Shown piece after piece: positions 1-6,510 of a DNA stretch of 40,288 bases. The notes under the pieces were generated by a model. It searched no databases. It had not been told where the DNA came from and saw nothing but the letters and a program-made list of their open reading frames with translations. How positions within the stretch are numbered: position 1 is the first letter of the stretch; the number at the start of each line of letters is the position of its first letter. Source of the DNA: a virus; the IMG/VR virus record IMGVR_UViG_3300044972_000036, positions 1 through 40,288 of that record; one strand, written 5' to 3'. A program made the position numbers and the translations under genes.

Positions 1-1
1 A

Positions 2-574
2 AGCAAGATGAATTCAGATATTATCGTTGTAGATGAGATCGAAAAGTCAATGAGTGAAGAGCAAATTAATCCACCAATGGAAGATGCAATTCCTGTCATA
101 ATGGAGGACACACAAAAGGCTATTGAAATCGAAGTTACAGAAGAAGACGAAGAAGACTCAGAAGATGAAATGGCAGAAAAAGCCTATTCAGGAGCCGAAG
201 AAGAAAAAGGCGACATGAGTGATGAGGCAAAGAAAGCCATTTCACCATCAGCAGTAAGTGAAGAAGATGTTAATGCTACAACCAAAATGATTGACACCAT
301 TAACGATCATCTCACGTCTGCACTCTCTACTCTTGCTGAAACAGTAAAGGCTCTTGATGCTAAGATTGAAGGCATTAACAAGGCAATTGCTGGAGTCAGC
401 AATGAGGTAAGTGAAGTGAAAGATAGTTTTGGAAAGCGCGTGGACGCTGTGGAAAAGGACACTGCTTTCCGTAAGTCTGCTGATCTTGGCGAGATCTTGC
501 AGGAACAACCAATAGTGGTTAAAAAATCACTGTGGGGCGGCAGTTTCCTCAAAAATGCCGATCTATTTAAATAA
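2..574 (+). CDS. Acidic scaffold-like protein, probably the C-terminal part of a gene starting upstream
   Basis: The reading frame is open to the left edge. The first ATG at 8 has only seven bases before it and no ribosome binding site, so the true start may lie outside the window. The visible 188 residues have a very acidic first half (runs such as EEDEEDSEDEM around residues 45-55) and a predicted coiled coil at about residues 85-155, then a short basic/hydrophobic tail. An acidic, helical protein directly before the major capsid gene is the usual place and look of a capsid scaffold, often fused behind a prohead protease. It would line the procapsid interior and be removed on maturation. 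No protease motif is visible in this part. The scaffold role is inferred from composition and position; no family is recognised by sequence. Confidence 0.55.
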   Translation, partial: SKMNSDIIVVDEIEKSMSEEQINPPMEDAIPVIMEDTQKAIEIEVTEEDEEDSEDEMAEKAYSGAEEEKGDMSDEAKKAISPSAVSEEDVNATTKMIDTINDHLTSALSTLAETVKALDAKIEGINKAIAGVSNEVSEVKDSFGKRVDAVEKDTAFRKSADLGEILQEQPIVVKKSLWGGSFLKNADLFK

Positions 575-589
575 AACAGGAAGAAATTC

Positions 590-598
590 AGGAGGTGA
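590..598 (+). promoter_or_regulatory. Strong Shine-Dalgarno site of the major capsid gene
   Basis: AGGAGGTGA, an almost complete anti-16S complement, lies six bases before the ATG at 605. It fixes the start of the capsid gene and fits the need for very high expression. Confidence 0.85.
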
Positions 599-604
599 AA
601 CACA

Positions 605-1729
605 ATGACACAAGAAATTATTAAGAACCAGCCAAGTGATACAGGAGAATACGGTGATCCAAACCCAGGTCTATACCAAGGTCAAGGAGCATTCGCCGCA
701 GGAGGTATTGGTACTGTGGAAGACCCAAGTGCTGGTGTATTGGGAAACATCCCAAACTCCAACTATGGTGACACAACAGGCCCAAACGCAGTTAATCCAG
801 TAGGAGCACCTGGTGGTCTTTTAAACCCAGAACAAGCACGTCGATTCATCGACTATGTTTGGGATGCAACAGTTCTCGCCCAAGACGGTCGTAGAGTTAC
901 AATGCGTGCAAACACGATTGAACTTGAAAAGGTCAACGTAGGTGAGCGTGTTATCCGTTCAGCAGCACAGGCACTTGGTGAATATACCAATGCTGGAGCA
1001 ACATTCACAAAGGTTGAACTTACTACAAAGAAGATTCGTCTTGACTGGGAGGTTTCAACTGAGGCACTTGAAGATAACATCGAAGGTGCAGCACTTGAAG
1101 ACCATCTAGTTCGTTTGATGACAAACTCATTCGGTAACGACCTTGAGGATCTTGCCATCAACGGTACTGGAGGAATGGACCCATTCCTTGGTATCATGAA
1201 CGGTTTCGTAAATCAGGTAACCGCTGGAGATTCACACGAAGCAGTCGTTGATACAACAGGAGGATGGACACCTGAGGTAATGCAGGAGATCATTTATGCT
1301 CTCCCACGCAAGTACCGTGCTATCAAGTCAGGACTCAAGTTCTACGCAGGTACAGATGTCTTTGCAAACATTGTAAAGAACAACGGTACACTTGCAGATG
1401 CTATCTCTGAAGCACTTATGCCAAGAGTTAGCGGAACACCAGGACGTCGTGAAGACTACCTTTCAGGTGGTGGACAGACATTTGGTGGCGCTCGTACCAC
1501 TCGTGTTCTTGGCATGAATGTTCAGGAAGTTCCTTACTACCCTGCTGGTTATGTCGATTTGACATTCCCACAGAACCGTGTATGGGGTTTCCAGAGAGAC
1601 ATCACTGTCAACCGTGAGTACAAGCCAAAGAAGGACACAATTGAATATACAATTTTCGTCCGTTTTGGCCTAACATGGGAAGAACTAGACGCAATTGCAT
1701 ACGCAGAAGCAACACCAGTTGTTTCCTAG
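605..1729 (+). CDS. Major capsid protein, HK97 fold
   Basis: A 374-residue protein that would form the icosahedral shell. The first 75 residues are Gly/Pro/Asn-rich and poorly structured, then comes the HK97-type pattern: an N-arm, a stretch with WEVSTEALEDNI at about residues 155-166 followed by a long helix and the short motif AINGTG near residue 195, which is typical of phage_capsid family proteins. The C-terminal part has the expected beta-rich P- and A-domain character (VWGFQRDITVNREY, FVRFGLTWEELDAIAYAEA). It has the strongest ribosome binding site in the head region, and a stable hairpin directly follows the stop codon. Scaffold-like gene before it and adaptor gene after it are the usual order. 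Whether the N-terminus is cleaved is unknown. Confidence 0.9.
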   Translation: MTQEIIKNQPSDTGEYGDPNPGLYQGQGAFAAGGIGTVEDPSAGVLGNIPNSNYGDTTGPNAVNPVGAPGGLLNPEQARRFIDYVWDATVLAQDGRRVTMRANTIELEKVNVGERVIRSAAQALGEYTNAGATFTKVELTTKKIRLDWEVSTEALEDNIEGAALEDHLVRLMTNSFGNDLEDLAINGTGGMDPFLGIMNGFVNQVTAGDSHEAVVDTTGGWTPEVMQEIIYALPRKYRAIKSGLKFYAGTDVFANIVKNNGTLADAISEALMPRVSGTPGRREDYLSGGGQTFGGARTTRVLGMNVQEVPYYPAGYVDLTFPQNRVWGFQRDITVNREYKPKKDTIEYTIFVRFGLTWEELDAIAYAEATPVVS

Positions 1730-1741
1730 TATCAAATATGC

Positions 1742-1782
1742 TATGCTTTGGGGAGGGACTGCGGTCCCTCCCCTTAAGCATA
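1742..1782 (+). terminator. Long GC-rich hairpin after the capsid gene
   Basis: GGGGAGGGAC (1750-1759), loop TGCG, then GTCCCTCCCC (1764-1773) form a perfect ten-base stem. It is extended by TATGCTT (1742-1748) with AAGCATA (1776-1782) across a small bulge. Only two T residues follow, so it is not a textbook intrinsic terminator. It could be a partial terminator, or a 3' stabiliser of capsid mRNA. The next promoter starts inside its 3' end. Confidence 0.6.
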
Positions 1783-1785
1783 TAA

Positions 1786-1794
1786 TGATATAAT
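1786..1794 (+). promoter_or_regulatory. Extended -10 promoter for the connector genes
   Basis: TGATATAAT is an exact extended -10 element (TGn followed by TATAAT). A second TATAAT overlaps just upstream at 1781-1786. No -35 is seen at the right distance. Transcription would start near 1801, just before the AAAGGAGAGG ribosome binding site of the gene at 1817. Confidence 0.55.
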
Positions 1795-1816
1795 TAACAT
1801 AAAGGAGAGGTACAGC

Positions 1817-2266
1817 ATGATGAATGAATCAGTAGACTTGGTAGAAGAAAAGTCAGATGTTGAAGAAAATGAAACTGCTGTAGAAGCAGTAGCAAAAGAA
1901 AACCCAGTAATTCAAAACGTAAAGGTGGGAGAAGTTGTCAACTATGACAACCAAAAGGTTATTACTGGACCAGCAAAGAAGAAGACATCAAGGTCTTCAA
2001 ACATACAGAAAGATACTGAAAATGTTCTTGGATCGAAGGCTGCTGACAGAGCACTTGCAAAAATCATCGTAGAAGAAAAAGAAGAACCAAAGAAAGTTTC
2101 AGAAAAGATTGCACTTTGGTCAAACAAGAATATTCGTTGGTCAGATGTTGGAGACTTAAAAAAGGGTTATAATATTGTAACAGAGGGGGCATCCGAAAAG
2201 TGGCTTTCTAGGGATGGTATCCGCAAGGCTACTCCTGAAGAAGTAGCAACTTATTTCGGTAAGTAG
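1817..2266 (+). CDS. Small acidic head-region protein of unknown function
   Basis: A 149-residue protein with a strong ribosome binding site (AAAGGAGAGG, 1801-1810). An ATGATG pair makes the start 1817 or 1820. The first 30 residues are very acidic; residues 50-95 are Lys/Ser-rich and low complexity. A compact C-terminal segment (about 100-149) contains WSNKNIRWSDVGDLKKGYN and ends in ATPEEVATYFGK, looking like a small folded domain. It sits between major capsid protein and adaptor, where phages often encode head accessory or decoration proteins. I do not recognise the family, so a structural role is inferred from position only. Confidence 0.6.
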   Translation: MMNESVDLVEEKSDVEENETAVEAVAKENPVIQNVKVGEVVNYDNQKVITGPAKKKTSRSSNIQKDTENVLGSKAADRALAKIIVEEKEEPKKVSEKIALWSNKNIRWSDVGDLKKGYNIVTEGASEKWLSRDGIRKATPEEVATYFGK

Positions 2267-2269
2267 TTT

Positions 2270-3286
2270 ATGGAAATTCCAAGAACGCAACCGTTTCCAC
2301 TGACTTTTACTCAGTCTGGATTTGAAGCAGATACAGAATATGTGTTGTGCATTCTTGATGATCACGCGGCAGATCTTGTAGAGATTAGAAGTCCTAGCGA
2401 TTCAGATGGAACTATCTCCATAGATCTACCTAATTATTTTTCTAGGTACGATGATGAATACCGTGGAGAAATTTATTACAATCTTTCAATGACACCAGAA
2501 ACTACAATTTTACGAGGAGATTTAGTATGGGTAGACACAATTACAGTCATGCGTCCATATGTAAATCCATTAACTATTGCTGAAACTCCAGAAGACATAG
2601 CAAATGCAATAATTTATGAAGAAATTGCAAGGGCAATCATTAATTCAATAACTGGTGGATTCATGTATAAAAGAGAGGTGGTTGAAACCGTAGGACTAGG
2701 CAACGACTACTTATCAGTTCCATTTAGACTTAATAAAATAGTTCGGGTATATGAAAACGATGTAATTGTTTATGATACAGAGCCTGCTGATGCAGAAACT
2801 TGGACAAACGTGAAGGAGTATTATATTACTCCAGACAAGGCATCTATCAGCGTGGTTGTGCCCGGTACAACTGGATTTAATAGAACACAGTCAAAACCTG
2901 TAAACATGAGAAGAGGTGCATCAGATTCCTTTACTCTATACAACACTAACGACTCGCCAAACTTTGCGTATGATGTGTACGATACTAAAACGTTTTCAGA
3001 TTACGGGGGTAACTCTGTAATGTTCCCATCTGGATGGGATTATGTAGTATTGGTTGAAACGGGTTGGCCTATCATTCCACAAGATATAAAGCAGGCTACT
3101 AGCCTCCTCATCAGTGACATTAAGTGCAATAATCTTCCTTATGTAAATCAATACATTTCAGAATACAAGAGCGATCAATTTAATATTAAGTTTAATGATC
3201 TTGCATTTAAAGATACTGGAAACAGAATTGCCGACAAAATTCTTTCTGCCTACGTTAGGCCAATCTATCGCCTTGGTGTTTTGTGA
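2270..3286 (+). CDS. Head-tail adaptor-like protein (gp6-type connector)
   Basis: A 338-residue protein starting at ATG 2270, four bases after the previous stop and without a clear ribosome binding site, which suggests coupled translation. Residues 1-105 look like a beta-sandwich addition with many Thr/Ser. From about 110 on (TIAETPEDIANAIIYEEIAR) it becomes an adaptor-like protein. The end, around residues 270-338, has the pattern of HK97 gp6/SPP1 gp15 adaptors: PQDIKQATSLLISDI, then a basic strand segment, then DTGNRIADKILSAY. Such proteins form the ring under the portal. The next genes are head-closure, neck and terminator candidates, which supports this. The N-terminal extension is longer than in the simplest adaptors. 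Confidence 0.6.
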   Translation: MEIPRTQPFPLTFTQSGFEADTEYVLCILDDHAADLVEIRSPSDSDGTISIDLPNYFSRYDDEYRGEIYYNLSMTPETTILRGDLVWVDTITVMRPYVNPLTIAETPEDIANAIIYEEIARAIINSITGGFMYKREVVETVGLGNDYLSVPFRLNKIVRVYENDVIVYDTEPADAETWTNVKEYYITPDKASISVVVPGTTGFNRTQSKPVNMRRGASDSFTLYNTNDSPNFAYDVYDTKTFSDYGGNSVMFPSGWDYVVLVETGWPIIPQDIKQATSLLISDIKCNNLPYVNQYISEYKSDQFNIKFNDLAFKDTGNRIADKILSAYVRPIYRLGVL

Positions 3287-3759
3287 TGGCGTTATTTCCA
3301 TGCTACAACCTATTCTTTCCAATGCATTGCGATGTCTACTATTCAGTAGAGACTCAAGATGATTATGGAAAGATGGTAAAAGAATGGTTTTTTGATAGAT
3401 CAGAACATTGCTCAATATATTCAATTAGCGATAGATCTAATGATGAAAACTTTACTTTTAATGCCGCCAGCAAAGACATATTCTTTAAATTAGAAACCAT
3501 GCTGTATGGAAGAACTCAAACAGATTTAAGAAAATCTTCAAGTGGAGAATACTATCCAATGTCTAATATTTTAATAAAAAATATTCGTGGCTTAGAGGGA
3601 GATGACTCATTCTTTATTGAGACTGTAGGCGGGTATTCTGGAAAATCAACAATATATGAGATAAAGGCAAATCAACCATACGTTGGACCATTTAATAAAG
3701 TAGACTACTTTAAGATACAATTAGAACGTTCAGATATTCAAGGTGAGTTGATAACATGA
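3286..3759 (+). CDS. Head-closure (stopper)-like protein
   Basis: About 157 residues. The stop of the adaptor gene overlaps the start (GTGATG): either GTG at 3283 (four-base overlap) or ATG at 3286; I take the ATG. The protein begins a beta-rich segment DVYYSVETQDDYGKMVKEW at about residues 16-34, which resembles the first strands of SPP1 gp16/lambda FII-like stoppers that begin with a 'YxxxxxxDxYG' pattern. The rest is beta-strand-rich without further known motifs. In siphophages the stopper follows the adaptor and seals the filled head. Identity rests on gene order and fold-like pattern, not on a decisive motif. Confidence 0.5.
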   Translation: MALFPCYNLFFPMHCDVYYSVETQDDYGKMVKEWFFDRSEHCSIYSISDRSNDENFTFNAASKDIFFKLETMLYGRTQTDLRKSSSGEYYPMSNILIKNIRGLEGDDSFFIETVGGYSGKSTIYEIKANQPYVGPFNKVDYFKIQLERSDIQGELIT

Positions 3760-4427
3760 TAGACATTAAGGTTGATGCAATGCAACTAAACAAAACTTTA
3801 AAGAATGTTGTAGATTACTCTGATGGTTTTCTTAAAGGCATAGACATGAAAGCAGTAGAGTTCAATAATGAAGTTGCTAACTTTACACATTCCGCACTAA
3901 ATAAATATATTGATTCTCAAGCAAGAATGAATCCACTTAGGCTTCACCATGTGTATGAGTGGGGGAAAGCAGGCAATCAAGCATCAAGACTTTTTGAGTT
4001 TGATACAAGGGTGTTAGGAAAAACTATATCATTTACTGGAAAGTTTCTTCCATCAAAATCTGTAAGCGATACGTCAAGTGAACCTTTTGTCAACAAGGCA
4101 AATATTATGGAAAACGACATTCAAATAGTAATAGAGCCAAAAAATAGCGACGTGTTAGTATTTGAAAACAATGGAGAAACGGTGTTTACCACAAATGAAA
4201 TTTACATAGATCATCCTGGTGGAGATGAAGTTGCGGGAAGTTTTGGAGAAACAGTGAGTAATTTTTTTGATAATTACTTTACCAATGGATTGTTAAAGCC
4301 ATTAATAAATAAACTATCAACAGCAAGTGAATTTGCTGCATCGTTTTCCTCTGGTGCAAGAAGCGGTAGCAACGTGGGCATTCGTGCAGGAAAAGAATAT
4401 TTAAATCTTAAGGGGATAGTTGAATGA
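3756..4427 (+). CDS. Neck/tail-completion protein, HK97 gp10-like
   Basis: A 223-residue protein overlapping the previous gene by ATGA. It starts with the pattern IDIKVDAMQLNKTLKNV and a helical segment ending in HSALNKYIDSQA (residues 45-57), like the gp10/minor-capsid neck family. These proteins join the stopper to the tail terminator. Near the middle there is a Gly/His-rich segment (YIDHPGGDEVAGSFGE), and the C-terminus is helical then Ser/Gly-rich. The family call is moderate; position between stopper and terminator supports it. Confidence 0.5.
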   Translation: MIDIKVDAMQLNKTLKNVVDYSDGFLKGIDMKAVEFNNEVANFTHSALNKYIDSQARMNPLRLHHVYEWGKAGNQASRLFEFDTRVLGKTISFTGKFLPSKSVSDTSSEPFVNKANIMENDIQIVIEPKNSDVLVFENNGETVFTTNEIYIDHPGGDEVAGSFGETVSNFFDNYFTNGLLKPLINKLSTASEFAASFSSGARSGSNVGIRAGKEYLNLKGIVE

Positions 4428-4927
4428 GCCTAGCAGATCTAACATTGCCAGTACTTGCAGTAAATGGATATCTGTGGGATACCATGAAAGACATTGATCC
4501 AAGTTTTGCAAGTAGGTATGGATCTACCGTTCCCTTCTTCCCACTCAGCGATTCAGCAACGGGAGCGAGTTGGGAAAACAAACCTTACATTATCTATGAC
4601 AGAATGATGAGAACTACGGGAAGTTCCTTTTATCCAACAAAGAAAGATCATATACTTTATGCGGTAAAGGCAACAGACATTGAATCATTGCAGTGGGGAC
4701 TTGCAATTGAATACATTCTTGATAGAATGGACGACGCTGCTCAAGATATCAATGAATGGAATAGACGAAAAAATAATAAATACAAGGTATATTTTCATAA
4801 TTTGAGAGTGTTCCAGTCGGAGTCATCTACAAATAGAAACTTCAGTACAAGGCCATATTATATTACCGAATTCATCGTTCAGTCTGAATATCACTTTACT
4901 GAGTCATTAGAATCATTTCTGACATAA
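4424..4927 (+). CDS. Tail terminator-like protein
   Basis: A 167-residue protein, overlapping the neck gene by ATGA. Its layout fits gpU-type terminators: N-terminal helix (LPVLAVNGYLWDTM), then KPYIIYDRMMRTTGSSFYPTKKDHILYAV, which reads as strands of an alpha/beta fold, a helix LQWGLAIEYILDRMDDAAQDINEW (given here in two parts: residues 85-96 and 97-108), and terminal strands. This protein caps the tail tube end facing the head. It is the last gene before the tube protein, as expected. The next transcription start follows directly after its stop. Confidence 0.5.
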   Translation: MSLADLTLPVLAVNGYLWDTMKDIDPSFASRYGSTVPFFPLSDSATGASWENKPYIIYDRMMRTTGSSFYPTKKDHILYAVKATDIESLQWGLAIEYILDRMDDAAQDINEWNRRKNNKYKVYFHNLRVFQSESSTNRNFSTRPYYITEFIVQSEYHFTESLESFLT

Positions 4928-4934
4928 AAAAGCA

Positions 4935-4942
4935 GGTATAAT
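4935..4942 (+). promoter_or_regulatory. -10 promoter for the tail tube gene
   Basis: GGTATAAT, with TATAAT at 4937-4942, starts ten bases after the terminator gene stop. It leaves an A-rich leader of about 50 bases containing GAGGTGA (4989-4995) before the ATG at 5001. No -35 is recognisable. Confidence 0.45.
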
Positions 4943-5000
4943 AGTACTGAGGAAACAACCGCAACAAAAAAAAATAAAAGGAAAATAGAGGTGAAGTAAA

Positions 5001-5675
5001 ATGGCTTATAGTCGTGGTGATTCAAAGCAGATTATCGTTGGTGCAGCAGCACTATTCGTATCAAAGACTGCTGAATTTGATCCAACAAATACCAGTCCAG
5101 TTCTTCCAGATTTCGTGGCAGGCACAGCATACCGTGAAACTCTTACAACTGCTTCAGGAGTAGTTCGTAACGTTGGTTACACATCAAATGGTTTGGAAAT
5201 TCAGTTCCAACCAGACTTTGGTGAGGTTCAAGTAGATCAACTTCTTGACGTTGCAAAGTTGTACAAGCAAGGAATGCAGGTTAGCCTTAACACAGCATTT
5301 GCAGAAGCAACTCTTGAGAACCTTCTCGTAGCAATTGCTGCTGGTTCTGAAGATCTTGCAAAGGATGTCAAGATGGACAACCCACTTGAAACAGGAACAA
5401 TTAACTTTGCAGATGTCATGGAAATCAAGTCAGGAGAAATTGGCGAATGCCCTGTAGAGCGTGGAATTATTGCAGTTGGACCTGGTACAGGAGATTGTGC
5501 AGCAGGAAGTTCAATTGAAAGAATCTATGTTGCTTACCGTGCGCTCTCAATTGAGAACGTTACAGTATCTGCAAAGCGTGATGCACCTTCAATGTTTGAA
5601 GTTTCATTCCGTTTGCTGCCAGCAAACAACGGTTCATACGGAAAGATCGTTGACCGTCTCGTCCCATCTTCATGA
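5001..5675 (+). CDS. Major tail (tube) protein
   Basis: A 224-residue protein with its own promoter, a good ribosome binding site and a strong terminator behind it, consistent with a highly expressed structural protein. The sequence is rich in Ala, Val, Thr and alternates strands: VVRNVGYTSNGLEIQF, then DFGEVQVDQLLDVAKLY and a long Ala-rich helix, then paired strands IERIYVAYRALSIENVTVSA and MFEVSFRLLP near the end. This is typical for the tube fold of siphophages of actinobacteria. It would polymerise into stacked hexameric rings around the tape measure. It lies immediately before the chaperone pair and the tape measure gene, the normal arrangement. Confidence 0.8.
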   Translation: MAYSRGDSKQIIVGAAALFVSKTAEFDPTNTSPVLPDFVAGTAYRETLTTASGVVRNVGYTSNGLEIQFQPDFGEVQVDQLLDVAKLYKQGMQVSLNTAFAEATLENLLVAIAAGSEDLAKDVKMDNPLETGTINFADVMEIKSGEIGECPVERGIIAVGPGTGDCAAGSSIERIYVAYRALSIENVTVSAKRDAPSMFEVSFRLLPANNGSYGKIVDRLVPSS

Positions 5676-5699
5676 CAGGATCATAACTTAATAGGCATT

Positions 5700-5722
5700 A
5701 GCCCCGCTTCGGCGGGGCTTTT
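5700..5722 (+). terminator. Intrinsic terminator with UUCG tetraloop
   Basis: AGCCCCGC, loop TTCG, GCGGGGCT make a perfect eight-base stem followed by TTTT (5719-5722). It would end tube protein transcripts. The flanks CATGAC (5671-5676) and GTCATG (5723-5728) are also complementary and could add an outer stem. Confidence 0.85.
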
Positions 5723-5730
5723 GTCATGCG

Positions 5731-5739
5731 TGATATAAT
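5731..5739 (+). promoter_or_regulatory. Extended -10 promoter for chaperone genes
   Basis: TGATATAAT directly after the terminator, no -35. The 14 bases TGATATAATTTACA recur exactly at 32234-32247. Transcription would start around 5746, about 26 bases before the start codon, with AGAAAGGG as ribosome binding site. Confidence 0.6.
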
Positions 5740-5771
5740 TTACACATCAACCTTAGAAAGGGTAAAAATAG

Positions 5772-6113
5772 ATGGCTACTACAGTTTTTGAAAAGACAGA
5801 CCTCGTGCTCATGGACGGCACAAAGATATCTATGCGTCCACTAAAGATTTCACTCCTTCGTAAGTTTATGAAGAAGTTCGATACCGTTGTTGAAGTTGCC
5901 TCAAGCAACGTTGACTCAATGGATGTGCTTATTGATTGTGCATTGATTGCAATGGAACAATACGCTCCAGAGTTTGCAACAGATCGTGAAAAGTTTGAAG
6001 ATGTTGCTGACATCAAGATGGTCTATAAGATCATTGAGGTTGCTTCTGGTATCAAGTTGGACGCAGAGGGAAACGATCAGGCGATGGCGGCGGCACTACT
6101 TGGTCAGAACTAG
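5772..6113 (+). CDS. Tail assembly chaperone, short form (lambda gpG-like)
   Basis: A 113-residue protein: short strands (TDLVLMDGTKISMRPLKISLLRKFMKKF) then helices. It lies between tube and tape measure genes, has the size of gpG-like chaperones, and carries a programmed frameshift site near its end, which together make the assignment safe. The protein coats the tape measure and recruits tube subunits. Most ribosomes are expected to finish at the stop at 6111-6113; a minority shift at 6068-6074 to make the long form. The last twelve residues after the slippery site are specific to the short form. Confidence 0.85.
   Translation: MATTVFEKTDLVLMDGTKISMRPLKISLLRKFMKKFDTVVEVASSNVDSMDVLIDCALIAMEQYAPEFATDREKFEDVADIKMVYKIIEVASGIKLDAEGNDQAMAAALLGQN
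6068..6074 (+). promoter_or_regulatory. Programmed -1 frameshift slippery site
   Basis: GGGAAAC in the zero frame reads G GGA AAC, the classical X XXY YYZ heptamer. Slipping back one base puts the ribosome into a frame that has been open since 6038 and runs to 6475. The GC-rich segment just downstream (GGCGATGGCGGCGGC, 6080-6094) could help the pause. Lambda uses the related GGGAAAG at the same place. Confidence 0.88.
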
Positions 6114-6475
6114 ACCTCGCTGTCCTTGAATCAGAAATATTTCTTTTGGGCAATTGGAAAGATTATGAAGAGTTAGAAGATAATCTTTCTATGCCAGAGT
6201 TAACTGCAACGCTAACAGCAATAAGAGAAAGAGACAACAATCATAATAAGTTTCTTGCAGCAATTCAAGGGATTGATCTTGATGCAGACTCTACTGAAAC
6301 CAAGGGACAAAAGGAATGGGAAGATCTTAAGGCAAGAGTATTTAGCGGGGGAACTGCAAAAGACTCAAACGATATAACATCTCTTCAAGGAATAAATGCT
6401 TCTCAGGCTGGATTTGGCATTGGCGCTGGTCTTTCTTATGACAATGTAGGCGATGGGTCAGGTAGTTGGGCATGA
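6074..6475 (+). CDS. Tail assembly chaperone, frameshift extension (gpT-like part of gpGT)
   Basis: This frame has no good start: the only nearby candidate is TTG at 6146, in the middle of a helix and without a ribosome binding site. Read through from the slip at 6074 it gives about 133 residues: RSGDGGGTTWSELDLAV, then LESEIFLLGNWKDYEELEDN, then a helix LTATLTAIRERDNN. A Gly-rich hinge followed by this helical T domain is the expected gpGT layout. The fused protein (5772-6074 plus 6074-6475) would be about 234 residues. Its role is to bind tape measure and tube protein during tail assembly. Confidence 0.82.
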   Translation, partial: RSGDGGGTTWSELDLAVLESEIFLLGNWKDYEELEDNLSMPELTATLTAIRERDNNHNKFLAAIQGIDLDADSTETKGQKEWEDLKARVFSGGTAKDSNDITSLQGINASQAGFGIGAGLSYDNVGDGSGSWA

Positions 6476-6482
6476 TGAGAAA

Positions 6483-6491
6483 TGGTATAAT
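6483..6491 (+). promoter_or_regulatory. Extended -10 promoter before the tape measure gene
   Basis: TGGTATAAT begins eight bases after the gpT stop. The predicted start near 6498 falls within the AAGGTGAAA ribosome binding site (6497-6505), so the leader would be only about 12 bases. Weaker ribosome binding may follow; the tape measure is needed in few copies. Confidence 0.5.
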
Positions 6492-6510
6492 TTATTAAGG
6501 TGAAAACATA

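Noticed and set aside
6146-6475. Independent gene starting at TTG 6146
   Set aside because: No ribosome binding site, start in the middle of a helix, and the frame is fully explained by the -1 frameshift at 6068-6074.
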